NCBI GenBank assembly: GCA_032871835.1
Contig: CM065301.1
Span: 21,035,291 to 21,099,290, forward strand
Direction: 5' to 3'
Length of the DNA: 64,000 nucleotides
Origin: Dipteronia dyeriana
Taxonomy: Eukaryota > Streptophyta > Magnoliopsida > Sapindales > Sapindaceae
The notes beneath the pieces were generated by a model. That model did not search any database. It had not been told where the DNA came from and worked only from the letters and a program-made list of their open reading frames with translations. Shown one piece after another: positions 35,409 through 46,930 of this stretch; position 1 is the first letter of the stretch, and each line of letters starts with the position of its first letter. Position numbers and translations under genes: made by a program.

Positions 35409-36990
35409 GTGCGGGCTTCTTGCCCTCATATAATAACCCAGGTTGTGCTCGACCAACAAGCTGCTGCCTTAATAGAAAAAGTCGGCCTTCGCCTACTCGC
35501 TGAAGGCATTACAATCCAACCAGGAAATCCCGACGCTCAGGGAGAGCCGAGCAGACCCGGAACCAGGCAGCCTGTCTTCGACCAATTGGCACCTCTCCCG
35601 CTAGAGCCAACTAGCGATAGGAGAGAGCCTCAACCCTCGATCCGGGATAGGCTTTGCCCATGCCCTCAGTGCCTAGCAGACGCCCTACCACGAGAGTAAC
35701 GAGAGGCTCCTCACCCGGTAGCCTCAAGAAGGGAAACCCGGGCTAGAGAGGAAGGTAGCCAGTAAAGCCCCCAGGAAGATCCTGCTCATAAAGAAGACCA
35801 GTTGGATATCGCCAGTCCATCGGAGGTATCCGATAGTGTGGAGTCCGAGGTCAGCTAGCGAAGAAGGAGATCCAACAGATAAAGAGGGGAAAACATAAAG
35901 AGGTCAAGAAGGATCCTCTAAGTGAAATGAATGCTCTCTTCACCAGAAGGATTCGGAGGCTAAGCTCCCCTCGAAACTCAAAATACTGGCAGATAAATTC
36001 TCTGAAACAGAAGACCTGTTGAGCCACATGGAGTGCTTCATCCAGGAAATGAAAGTCCAAAATACCACTAGAGCTGCCATGTGCAGAATGTTCCTTACCA
36101 CCCTGACTGATTATGTAAATACCCTGTTTAAGAAGTTGCCTATTGGTAGCGTGGACTCGTTTACCAAGTTATCGACTGATTTCTGCTCACAGTTCTAAGG
36201 GGTCAAACTGCGTCCAAAGAATCCTATACACTTTCAGAATGTGGTTCAAGAGCGAGCTGAAGCACTTTGCTCATATGTGGAACGCTTTCATAAGGAAGTC
36301 ATAAAGATGTGAGTTTTTACCGAGAAGGAGACTCTCGCCAACTTCCGAGGGAACTTATGGGCTGTCAAACTCTTTCGATCTTTCGCTAAGCGACCTTCAG
36401 AGACTTACCAAGAGGCTTATGATCAGGCTCTTGAGAAGGTCGAGATTGATGAGCAGCTCAAGGTCAAAATGGAGCATGACGACATGAGAATGGCAAAACG
36501 CCAGAAGAAATAATCTCCCATACCTGAGCTAACACAAAAAAACCAGAATAAACCCCCCAACAAGTCAACGTACCACTCACCTGCTTCACAACCTTAGCAA
36601 GAGAGGTATCCAGCAAGCCAGACCCCTTTGCGAGCTTCGCCTCCTCCAAGGACTATAACCCCGTAACACGAGATGAAAGAGTGTACGACCACTATACCCC
36701 CTCGAATACGTCAAGTGAAATGATCTACCTCGCCATTCGGGATAAGGGGTTACTCCAGAAGCCAACAACAATGAAAGCTCCAGCCGATAGAAGAAGTCAG
36801 TACTAGTACTGTGATTTTCATGAAGAAGTAGGGCATAACACTTCAGAGTGTTATAACCTGGGTAACTAGATTGAATCTTTGGTGAGTGGAGGGTGTTTGG
36901 TGGAATTCTTGCAGCAGGTCAGGGACAACATGAAAACTGGAAGGAAGGTGCAAGCAGAGATTTGTGACCATATTGAGAAAAGATAAGGTG
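35409..36990 (+). pseudogene. Element D gag
   Basis: An N-terminal segment at 35409-35699 (LIEKVGLRLLAEGITIQPG, then Pro-rich) is followed by the gag core (MECFIQEMKVQNTTRAAMCR, then VERFHKEVIKM and AVKLFRSFAKRP, 36020-36420) and a basic stretch. A zinc knuckle YCDFHEEVGHNTSECY near 36810-36860 retains Cys, His, His and Cys. Stops and frameshifts separate the pieces (for example after CSQF near 36195). Gag would assemble particles and bind RNA. Confidence 0.82.
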
Positions 36991-37037
36991 AACAGAAGGA
37001 TTTTATACAGCAAATCTAGGTAATACACACCATCGGT

Positions 37038-37740
37038 GTGGGGCCTACCCTGGCTAGCACCTTTAATAATTCTAGGAAAAACCATGCAAGGAAGATTCCC
37101 TATGTCGATAAGAGTACTGTCTTCAAGGTCGACCAAAGCCAGACTAGCCCATCCCAGTCAGCGCATATTATTTTCATCGAGGTAGATGTCTACAACACTG
37201 TGCAGCCTCGTGATGATCCCATGGCGATCACAGTACAGATTCCTAACTGCGTGGTTTACCGCGTGCTCATTGATACAGGCAGTAGTGTAGACATCCTCTT
37301 CAAGGACACCTTGGAGAAACTCAATTTAAGCATTGGTGTTACAATAGTTGCACAACCGCACTATATGGATTCACTAGGGATCCGATCATACCCGTGGGAT
37401 CAAAGATCATCCTAATGATCATTGAAACCGTACCTCTCCAATAAAATGTTATGACAGACTTCGTTGTGGTTGATATCCCGTCGACCTACAATGCGATACT
37501 AGGGAGACCAATCCTATCTTCCTTGAAGGGAGTCTTGTCTATCTACCATAATATCCAAAAATTTCTAATGGGGAACAAGGTGGAAGAATTACGCTGGTAC
37601 TGCCAGGAAATGCTACACAGTGTCTACCAATCCAACAGTTTTGGTAAAACAATTGTTGCAAGTCGTGACAATCCAAGATATGGAAACATTAAGGATGACC
37701 CTGGAAGATGCGGAGCCCGCTGATCATCCAAATGATGACC
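37038..37740 (+). pseudogene. Element D aspartic protease
   Basis: VLIDTGSSVDILFKDTL (around 37265-37315) holds the intact D-T-G-S active site. FVVVDIPSTYNAILGRPIL follows in the segment at 37451-37723, giving the second conserved block (ILGRP). A frameshift near 37400 separates the two. It would process the polyprotein. Confidence 0.85.
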
Positions 37741-37959
37741 TCTTGGTACCAGATGAAGAAGAACCGAGCTGAGGGTGGGCAAGCAGGTACCCAACAGACA
37801 AACTAGAGGAAGTACCTATCAGACGTGATGACCTCTCTAAGGTTGTCAAGATCAGAGCTACCCTCGAGCCGGGATTGAAGGAAGGTTTGACTGGCTTTTC
37901 TGAGAGTTTAATGACATCTTCACTTGGAACCATGACCAGATACCTGGGATCCCAATATC

Positions 37960-38600
37960 ATTGGCTGCTCACCGATTAGAAGTGGATCCAACCTTCAAGC
38001 CCGTCAAACAGAAGAAGCGTCAACTTTACACTGAAAGGAATGCTACAGTTTAAGAGGAAGTGGATAAGTTGATCAATGCAGGCTTCATCAGAGAAGCACG
38101 CTACCCCTAATGGATTGCCAACGAGGTCATGGTCACGAAGGTGAATGAGAAGTGGCTTATGTGTGTCGACTATACCGACCTCAACCGGACATGCCCAAAA
38201 AATAGTTTCCCTCTGCCAAAAATTGACCAGCTGGTGAATTCCACAGCCGGAAACAAGCTCCTCAGCTTCATGGACGCATTCTTGAGGTAAAACCAAATTA
38301 TGATGCACCCCACCGATCAAGACAAGACTAGCTTCATCACAGGGTAATGTCTGTACTGCTACAAGGTAATGTCTTTCAGCCTCATGAATACGGATACAAC
38401 CTGCCAACGATTGGTTAACCGACTTTTCAAGCCAGAGGTAGGAAGAACAAATGAGGCGTACATAGATTATATGATCACCAAATCCCAGGAAGCAGAAGAA
38501 CACCATGATCATCTCCGTAGGATTTTTCAGATAGTGAGAGAGAACTAAATCCCGTCAAGTGTACTTTCGAGGTAATATCGGGGAAGTTTTTGGGCTTCAT
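37960..38600 (+). pseudogene. Element D reverse transcriptase
   Basis: Ordered segments: KPVKQKKRQLYTERNATV, EVDKLINAGFIREARYP, VMVTKVNEKWLMCVDYTDLN, CPKNSFPLPKIDQLV, LLSFMDAFLR, then EAYIDYMITKSQEAEEH. The catalytic YVDD is YIDY, so the second Asp is lost. In-frame stops lie at about 38050, 38110, 38288 and 38345. The antisense strand happens to be open for 178 codons here, which has no meaning. Confidence 0.85.
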
Positions 38601-39325
38601 GGTGAATGAGAGGGGAATTGAGGCAAACCCAGAAAAGATCCAAGCTATCCTGAACCGAGATTCTCATACCACTCTTAAACTAGTCCAAGTGTTGACAGGG
38701 CGTGTAGCAGCGTTCAACAAGTTCATTTCACTTCCCACGGATAAATGCTTTCCCTTCTTCAAGGCCATCAAATAGGGTAGGAGCATGAAGTGGGACAAGG
38801 ACAATGAACAAGCTTTCCATAACTGAAAGGAGTACCTCGCCAGCCCAACAATGTTAGTTAAGCCAATGCTAGGGGAAGAGTTATAGATATACCTGGCAGT
38901 GTTAGAAACGACGGTAAGCGGGGCTTTGGTCATGGAGTGTGAGGATGGGGTCCAGCAACCTATCTACTATGTCTGCCGTGCACTATCCAATCCCGAGAGG
39001 AACTACCTCCTCCTTGAAAAGTTCGCCCTTGCCCTGGTTACCTCGGCCAAGATGCACTATCCTTATTTTCAAGCCTATACTATAGCAGTGGTGACAGACC
39101 AACCTCTTCACCAATTTTTACAAATGCCGGATGTATTTGGAGGGCTGGTCTTGTGGGCTTTGGAGCTCGCCCAGTTTGACCTGAAGTACAAATCTCGAAC
39201 GACAATCAATGCTCAGGCCATAACAGAATTTATAGTTGAGTTCTCAGCCCTCTCAAGCGAAGAGACACTGGTAACACTAAGTCTGACTCCTAAGAAACTT
39301 CAAAAGGCAACAATTGGCCGGTAAA
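38590..39325 (+). pseudogene. Element D connection and RNase H
   Basis: FMVNERGIEANPEKIQAIL (38598), then LTGRVAAFNKFI and a 141-codon open stretch at 38899-39324 with QPIYYVCRALSNPERNY, HYPYFQAYTIAVVTDQPL and LVLWALELAQFDLKY. This is the standard gypsy RNase H pattern. The start of the domain (usually LYLAVS/DAS-like) is split by a stop near 38885. Confidence 0.82.
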
Positions 39326-39339
39326 CTGTAAAACCTAGA

Positions 39340-39740
39340 CCCTTTACATTGATGAGGCATCTGGACAGGCAGGGGGAGGTGTTAACATAGTCCTGATCGA
39401 TCTTGAAAAAACAGAATGTTGCCACAGTTTTAAGTTCAAATTTAAAGCAACCAGTAATGAAGCAGAATACGAAGCTCTCTTAGCCGGAATAAAGGTCGCA
39501 ATGAAGCTTGAGGCATATTATCTGCATGTCAAGAGTGACTCACTGTTCATTGTTAACCAGGTTACAAGACCTTACCAAGTCAAGGGTGACAATATGGCAA
39601 CCTACCTGAAGCTAATCCAGTAACTAAGAGAAATGTTCAAGGGATTTCAGATCGAGCAGATACCTTGACAGCAAAACCAAAGGGCAGACGTCTTAGCGAA
39701 GATAGCCCAAATGGAGGTCAAGCTCTACCTAAGGGAGTAA
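39340..39740 (+). pseudogene. Element D second RNase H (plant-type extra domain)
   Basis: LYIDEASGQAGGGVNIVLID (39343) begins the domain. FKATSNEAEYEALLAGIKVA with the catalytic Glu and LHVKSDSLFIVNQV with the Asp follow, then RADVLAKIAQM. Stops occur near 39622 and 39668. Position and motifs match the same domain in element C and support Tat lineage. Confidence 0.8.
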
Positions 39741-39899
39741 CTCTTCAAGTGATCTCCCAGTCGAGTATAACTGCAGGTAAAGAAATCTGTCATGTGGATC
39801 GGCTACCCTGTTGGATGTACCCGATAGCTGTATACCTTTAGGAAGGAAAGCTTCCTGAGAATTTTGACAAAGCCCGAAAGGCCAAAAGATTATCAGTTC

Positions 39900-41047
39900 G
39901 GTATTGCTTGATAAATGGATACCTCTATCAGAGGGGCAGGTCTTTTCCTCTACTTCGATGTCTTCATCCGGACGATGTCAGTTGGGTATTAAGAGAGGTC
40001 TATTCTGGGGACTGCGGAAATCACATTGGTGGGGTGGCTTTAGCATATCAAGTGCTCCGTATGGGATACTACTGGCCAACTATTCACCAAGACGCGAAGA
40101 GTTTTGTTCAATCTTGTGAACCGTGTCAGAGGACCTCGAACTTGAGTCACCTACCACCGTAGCGACTGTCATCTCTCAGTTCACCCAACCCCTTTGCCAT
40201 GTGGGGGGTCGACCTGATCGGACCGCTTCCTACCGCTCCTGGGCAAGCTAAGCACACTGTCGTGGCTATTGATTACTTTACAAGATGGGTCGAGGCAGGA
40301 CCTCTCTCCTAAATTTCAGAAGAGAATACGGCAAGGTTCATCAAAACCAACATGGTTTGCAGGTTCTGGACTCCACTAATCATTATAGCTGACCTAGGTA
40401 AACAGTTTGATAATGCTCGATTCAAAGACTTCTGTGAAGGTTTGGGAATCGACCTCAGGTTCTCTTCGGTAGCTCACCCTCATACTAATGGGCTGGTTGA
40501 ATCCATCAACAAGACTATCATGAAGCTATTGAAGAAGAAATTGTAGCAGAAGAAAGGTAAGTGGGCCGATGAGCTCCCCGAGGTTCTCTGGGGATGCTAG
40601 ACTACAAAGAGAATAGCTATTGGAGAAACACTCTACTTTCTATCCTTCGGGGTTGAAGCAGTCCTCCCTATTGAGCATAAACTAACCTCGATAAGGGTAC
40701 AACACTTTGAAATGGAAAGCAACGAGATCAAGCTTCGAGCCAGTCTAGACCTTCTAGAAGAGAAACGAGAGAGAATAGCTGAGAATGTAGCGTTGTACCA
40801 GAGCAAGATCACTAGGTATTACAATAGAAAGGTCAAAGCCAGTAACTTCAAGGAAGGGGATTTGGTTCTCAAGATAGTGACCCTGAACACCAGAAAAAGG
40901 TCGGATAGAGTCCTAAGACCTAATTGGGAAGGGCCATATTTAGTAAAGATGGTGGTCCTTAATGGGGTATGCAAGCTCGAAGACATGGAGGGTCGACCTA
41001 TCGACCACACTTGGAATGCTGAGCATTTGAGGAAGTTCAATCCCTAG
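39900..41047 (+). pseudogene. Element D integrase
   Basis: A zinc-binding N-terminus (HIGGVALAYQVLRMGYYWP with CEPCQRTS, 40020-40135) precedes MWGVDLIGPLPTAPGQAKH with the first Asp (40198). ADLGKQFDN with the second Asp follows (40388), then HTNGLVESINKTIM with the Glu (40480). The C-terminal domain KEGDLVLKIVTLNTRK...PNWEGPYLVKM ends at 41047. All three catalytic residues are present, but stops at about 40160, 40312, 40544 and 40600 break the frame. The last 111 codons (40712-41047) are intact. Confidence 0.88.
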
Positions 41048-42430
41048 GTAAGGGACTCTTGAACAGACTACCTTCTTTTAGGTTTCAATAAAATTCACAA
41101 CAACAATATACTCCATTTTGATCATCAATAAAGTCTGCTAATAATTTCTCCATCTCCGATTGTATTCTCCTTGAGCTGTTAATTTCTCTATCTCCGATTG
41201 CATTCTCCATGAGCTTATAATTTCTCCATATCTGATTATGTTTTTCACGAGTAAATTCACCATAACCGCCTCGAGACTAGAGATCAGTTAGGGAAGCCCT
41301 CTCACTATCCCTGATGCCTTGGTCGGGCACCACTCCTCTTCGAGAAGGATCTAAGTAAAAGAGCATATTTGTCATCCAGATCTCGAGACTAGGATATAGC
41401 TAAATATCCCTCCTAATGCCTTGGTCGGGCTACCACCCCCAAGAAAGGTCTGAGTGCAAGGGCATAGTTGCCATCAAGATCTTGAGACCAGGATATATCT
41501 AAATAGCCCTCCTGATGCCTTTGTTGGGCTACCACCCCCACGAAGGGTCTTAGTGTAAGAGTATAGCTGCCATCCAGATCTCGTGACCTGGATATAGCTA
41601 GACAACCCTCTTGATGCCTTGGTCGGTTTATAACCCCCCGAGAAGGATCTAAGCTTTAATATTGATTTGCTTGTTGGACTGAGGTTGCCATGACAAGATA
41701 CCTCCCAAAATACCGGGAAAATGGGTATCTATGTCGTTAATACACAGCTTTCGCTTAAGTATCAAACACCTGATTACTACCAACCATTGGTTTTTCATAA
41801 GCGTGTGATTTTTTATATCGTTAGGTTAAAGTTTGAACGAGAAATCATCAAAGATGCGAGAAACAAGGTAAGAGGACTCCTCCCAAAGACATGAAATTCC
41901 TACCAAGTGTTGAGAATTGGAGTTAGCTTTATATCCAACTAGTATGCTTACACATAACAGATTCAGAGATTTCTTTACCAAATTTAATTGAGTTAGGATT
42001 GTTCTGCAGGTCGCATCCAGGTCGAGGTCAGAAATCAAGGAAGGAATTCCAAACTAAGTTTAAGTTCACGACCAGGATTATTCAAAGTAAAGAAATGAAA
42101 ACCAATTTTCATTAACAGTAAGGGAGCCTATCCCCTCGCAAAGGCTACATTCATCGAACAGGGAGCCCAACCCCTGGTTTCGGGCTACACAAGGAAAAAA
42201 TATAAAGAAAGAATTGATTAAACTGGTCATGAGTAAAGCGGGGTGCCCACCCCCATTTCCGGGCAATCAAAACAAGTCATGAGAAGATTGTATTAAGCTT
42301 CAACATTCTCCTAGTACCCTCACAGTGCACCTCTTTCTTGCTTGACTTCGCCCACCGCCCCCCTTTCTGGTGGTTTCTCCTCGTGGTTGGCCACTTCTAC
42401 AACCCCCTCCTCCGGAGGCTATTCAACTAC
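41048..42430. repeat. Element D spacer with ~100-bp tandem repeats
   Basis: After pol, a unit beginning ctcgagactaggatatagc recurs at about 41271, 41383, 41482 and 41580, with spacings of 111, 99 and 98 bp. Each has (t/c)ctgatgccttggtcgggctaccaccccc-type sequence. A shorter repeat, aatttctc(c/t)atctccgattg, occurs three times at 41140-41240. The rest to 42430 holds nothing recognised; it lies at the 3' ends of both convergent genes. Confidence 0.8.
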
Positions 42431-42432
42431 TT

Positions 42433-44905
42433 GTTACCCGGCTTGGTCCTCCTCAAAGACCTTATTAACTACGGCCATAACCTCAGGAGGAATGGCCACA
42501 TCCAGAGTGATAGCCGCAGCCTCCATTCCGTTCTTCTCAACCTCCAACTCTGCTTTAGAGGGATCATCAAAGCGATCTCTAGCCCCCTTGCAGGCTTCTG
42601 GTTGAACCCCCTTGGGCAGCGAGAGCGGAACCCCACTTGAGGATTCCACGAAACCTGAAATTGGAAGGATTGGAGGAGGATGAGGAATATCTATCTCGAT
42701 CGGTTGTTTCCTGGCTCCAACCATGCTAGAATGACCCACTTCATCACCATCGGGATGAGACATCATTGCAACCTTAGTCATGATCTCATCTCTAACCCAA
42801 TTGGCAATAGTGGATAGGTCGAAGGGAAGAGGGAGAGCTTCAACGACCTGGAAAGAGGCATAAAAATACCCATCACTGAAGGAGGCATCCACCTCAGCTT
42901 GCAGCTTGGCCACCTGAGCGTGCAGAGTCTAGTTGTCGATGTATAGCATCTTAGCCTTAGCTTTCCAAGTATCATTTTGCTTAGCCCAACGATTAGAGTG
43001 AAAGGTGAAATGACCATTTTAACCTCTCATAGTCACAATGAAGCTCAACCAGCTTTGCCTCCATCCCTCTCTGGCTAGATGTCATCTCTTGTACTAGAGC
43101 TTGAGCTCGTGGAAGTATCCCCATAGCCCTCTCAGTTTCAGCCTCAGCTTTAGCCGCACAGTAGAGAAGAGAGGCCACATAATGTCCCATGACCACGTTG
43201 AATTTGAATGCCTACAAATTGAAAAAGTTCAGGTTAGAAAATGATTAAGCTAGCCATCACAAGAAAAGATGAAAGATGATGGTTACCTTGGTTAAAAAGG
43301 TGGACCCCTTGGTGATCAGGATATCTACGGGCATCAAAGCCATCAGGGAAAGGCTGCCACCTTGACAGGATGCAACAAACTACCCCAAGACCTCGACATG
43401 CATAACAGAGCTTGGTTAATGTCGAGGGAAAACATGAGGAAGCCCCTCAACACCAGCCTCAAGATCCTCCAAAGCTTGAGGAATTAGGGACATGGATGAA
43501 GGGGAATAAACATCCGGTAAGTTAACCGAGGGAGCGACAGAGGTAGCAGCGGGGGTGACAAAAAAGGAACAAAAATAGTTGCATCAGCAGCATAAGAAAT
43601 AGAGGTCCCCTTGCTCCATACCTTGGTAACCCGCGATGCAAGGAACACCATCTTGGACCTAAGCTGGGAAGGGAACGGAGCAGGAGCAGGAGCAGGCGAA
43701 GCCCCAGCTGGAACAATTGGCCCCCCTTTCTCCTAGGTAGCCAAAAGGACTCCCTGGGTTAATATGGCAGGAGAGGAAAAGCTGTGAGCTTGCTGGGCTT
43801 CGTGGGAAGCTAGAGCAACAACAAAAATTGTTAATAAAAAGAAGAAGAAAGGTGTCAGAACCAAGCTAACCAATGAAACAGAGCGAGATAGCTCAGCATT
43901 ACTTTATTTTTGAGGAGTAGTAGCAGAGATTCACAGATAAAGATTCACCCTACGAGGAATGAAGGAATCAGCGATAAGAAACTTCAAGTTAAAATAATTT
44001 CTGGTGAGGATGGCCTTCAAGATTGTTTCAGACTCAGTGGGTAGAGAATCCTTGTCGCACAAAGGTTTGTCAATGAAAGCTGTGGAAACCTTGAACTCTT
44101 GCCCGGCGATGAAGATCGAGCTTCCCCAATCGTCCCCTGCTAGATTCCATTCCTCATTCCAAGCGGGGTACTTCTTGGAAGCACCAGGAAAGATGTAGTT
44201 TAGTTTGTTCCTAGCTTTTGCCTAGAACTGACCTCGGGGGGCACCAGACAGGCTTTCAATCTAGAAGAGGTAAGTCAATTCCTCTACTATGGGTTCCCTA
44301 GCAACTTTACTTAGCTAACATTGTTCCCTCCATAGCACGAGGAAGCCAATTAGATGCCTCTAGAATTCAGGCGTCAACTGGAGAGGAGCTAGTTGTAGGG
44401 CATTGAGAGCTCGTCGAAGGGTAGGGTGAAGGGTAAGTCTGACCCCATTCTGGAAGGCCACGACTTGAATTGGAAGCACGTATTTAGAAGGATTGAAGAT
44501 ATCATAATTCTTGGGAGGAACAAAGATAGAAACGTTGTCGGGGATGCCATACTTGGACCTCAGGTGATCAATCGACTTCGGGTCTATGGTAGAATCCGGG
44601 ATGACCTTGAAGTCGTAAGGAAAAAGCCTCTGTAGAGAAGGACCAACGACTGTAACTTTACCCTTCCTAATAGCAGCATCCCTGGGTTCCCTATCTGAAT
44701 CTTCGTCGACCAAGTTTAAAGGGTTATCAGGCTTATTAGAGAACCCAGTCCCAATAGCCACGTTCCTATTCGACCGGTGAAGTTACGGGTTATGAAGAGA
44801 GTCATCATAATCAAAGTTCTTTCACGCTCATTTTCTGAGGGCGAGACTAGAAACCTCTTCGCCATCTATTATGGAATCCACAGTATCGCGGCTGGTTTTC
44901 GACAT
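42433..44905 (-). pseudogene. Element D antisense ORF, 'putative gypsy type transposon'-like
   Basis: Minus-strand, opposite to gag-pol. The start is MSKTSRDTVDSIIDGEEV at 44905. The domain at 44360-44761 (DHLRSKYGIPDNVSIFVP, then VVAFQNGVRLTLHPTLRRAL, then ALQLAPLQLTPEF) matches the signature of the plant 'putative gypsy type transposon' family. Further segments at 43980-44340 (GPSKKYPAW-like) lead to an intron at 43212-43286 and a coiled coil (AKAEAETERAMGILPRAQAL, 43150). A C-terminal acidic/Pro-rich tail ends at 42433. About six stops remain. Its cellular role is unknown. Confidence 0.75.
43212..43286 (-). other. In-frame spliceosomal intron in the element D antisense ORF
   Basis: On the minus strand the donor is CAAG|GTAACC and the acceptor TTTGTAG|GCATTC (75 bp, T-rich before the acceptor). 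Exons on both sides are open in the same phase: ...ILITKGSTFLTK joined to AFKFNVVMGHYVASLL. Reading through would change the protein. Splicing is inferred from sites and phase. Confidence 0.68.
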
Positions 44906-45297
44906 GGTGGGAAAGGTTTCGAGTAAGACGAAAGAACAGACGAAGGCGTTGCTTGAGGAGGTAGCGAGAGATAGATTTTTTCTCTTGAAAATTTGAAATT
45001 TGAAAAGTAGAAAGTGTGAAGAAGGTAACAAAACAACCGGGTTTTAATAGTGGTTAATGGAGCAGTGACGTCGGTGATGCGGAAGAAAAATTTTCGACGG
45101 AGATTGCCTCGAATCTAGGGGCTGGCATAATACAGTCGGATTATTTTGAGAAACGAATAGGTCTCTGCCCTCCACGTCGCTCCTGCATTTATTGAGAGGA
45201 TTTCCATTGAGATTCTAGTAACAACAATGGAGGGAAAATTTCTAAATTAAAACGGGAAGTCTGACTCCAACCCCAACTTAATCACGATGTTCAAGTT
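44906..45297. other. Element D region upstream of the antisense ORF
   Basis: About 390 bp that would hold the promoter of the antisense ORF. An in-frame upstream extension to 45031 exists without a conserved feature. No clear TATA box on the minus strand. Confidence 0.4.
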
Positions 45298-45309
45298 AGA
45301 GGGGACTTC
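45297..45309 (+). promoter_or_regulatory. Element D polypurine tract
   Basis: The run tagaggggacttc immediately precedes the 3' LTR start tgttaatagc. Confidence 0.75.
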
Positions 45310-46497
45310 TGTTAATAGCTAAATTTAGCTAGGGACCAAAGAAAATTTTTTCACTCTCCTTGCCAGGGTCCAAATCCGAGATTACCTAGCATGGTACCGA
45401 GGTTCTCGGAGTCGAGCTATGGGGTGACCCCACAGAAGCTTGGATAGATCGTCGCGTTCAGGGAACACCCCAGGTGAAGCTCAACATGATCAGATCGAGC
45501 TCCTTACATCAAAATAGGAACCCAAGACAAGACTGATACAAGACGACCCAGGCTACTAGAGGTCGTCATTACCTTGTAACCTCCCCAAAAGCCCGCCATC
45601 CTCTCCAGACACAGAGAAAGACCTATAATGCATCAATCTTGTACTACAATATCGCTCCATCTTGCCGAGGGAAGAAGTAAATCTATCTAGGCAGGTGGGA
45701 GGAAGCTCATAGAAGCTCCGTCAGCGCTAACATGGTCATTTCAAGCTCTTAAAGGGACATGGAAAAGTCGGATTGAGCTCCTAATATCAAGACAAGAGCA
45801 TGGATCTATCTCACCTTTTGAAACAGTGAATGTCATATTTGGTTACATCTATGGCGTATCTGACCAGGGCAATCCACAGGATCACCTTCACTCTTCAAAT
45901 TATATTGAAACACTGAATACGTGTAGGGCAAGTGATTAAGTCCAAAGAGGAAACAAAATTATCTCCATCTAAGATATTCTCGAATCCGTTATTAAGCAAA
46001 AGTCAATGACATTTAAAATGCATATCCCACCCGATAATGAGGGATTTGATTCAGAAAATAATGGTGGGGGAATCACGAGTTTAACCTAATTGGACTGTGT
46101 ATAAATACGCCCGAGCATGCACGAGTAAAAGGGAGTCCAACAACACATAGAACCAGAGACATATAAAAAAGAATTTTACCTCGGCCTAAATTCTGTTGAC
46201 AGAACACGACCACCATTGTTATCTACTTCTTGACAGGCACGAAGTTACCACACCTATTGTACCCAAGAATGAATATGAGCATTTGAACGACTTCTATATA
46301 CACCATATGATTTAATAATAAATTAGTGTCATTTTCCCTTGTGTGTCTTAGTATTTCGTGATGTCATTTATCATCATTTTCACTATCAAATATACGAACT
46401 AGGTATCGAAGGTACCAACCCTAGCCGCCACCTCTGTGGTAGTGGTCTCGAGGGTGCTAACCGAAACTCCTCACCTCGAGCGAATTTTAGGTTAACA
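45310..46497 (+). repeat. Element D 3' LTR
   Basis: 1188 bp, tgttaatag...ggttaaca, TATA box at 46100-46107. Longer than the 5' LTR by two short blocks near 45690-45770. Confidence 0.92.
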
Positions 46498-46502
46498 CAT
46501 AC

Positions 46503-46930
46503 TAACTAAGAGAATCAATACAACTTAAGTGAGATACTAATACCTTGTTGTGAATATTTTCATCATGTTTGACATCTTTAACTTTATTATTTGTCTATGG
46601 ATTGGATGATTGTTTAATGATGAATAAAAGGTCCAAAGTAGTGTTCATCCATATATTTTCCTAATTAGTTTTCTATTTTGTTTTATTTATTGTTTACTTA
46701 ATTTTCTTAGTTTAAATAATCAAATCAAAACCCCCAATTGGTTTATGTGCGCTAAGTGTTTTTGTTTTCTTATGTTTAGCTAGATTAGAGTCCTAGAGTG
46801 TCATAGCATTAAACTCGTTAATTTAATATGTAATTAATTCTCTATGCGAACGATCCTTGCTTTTCTGATGTTCATGATTTGTGCACTTACAAGGTTTTAA
46901 TTGTGTTTGTTTGCCTATTTGGCAACCAAC
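46503..46930 (+). repeat. Sequence G, right part (U5-like)
   Basis: Continuation of the LTR-like sequence from 22376 through 34042-34064. It contains agagtcctagagtgtcat and gcgaacgatccttgc followed by tgtgcacttacaagg, a combination I associate with the R-U5 end of plant gypsy LTRs. No PBS is clear after it. Confidence 0.35.

Larger units (their letters stand above)
34070..46497 (+). mobile_element. Element D: complete but defective Ty3/gypsy element, Tat/Retand-like
   Basis: TSD catac at 34065-34069 and 46498-46502. 5' LTR 34070-35199, PBS, gag, protease, RT, RNase H, second RNase H, integrase, tandem-repeat spacer, antisense ORF, PPT, 3' LTR 45310-46497. The layout is the mirror image of element C. 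Stops occur in every gene and the RT motif is damaged. Confidence 0.93.

Noticed and set aside
37976..38512. 178-codon minus-strand ORF
   Set aside because: It is the reverse strand of the D reverse transcriptase, which is recognised on the plus strand.
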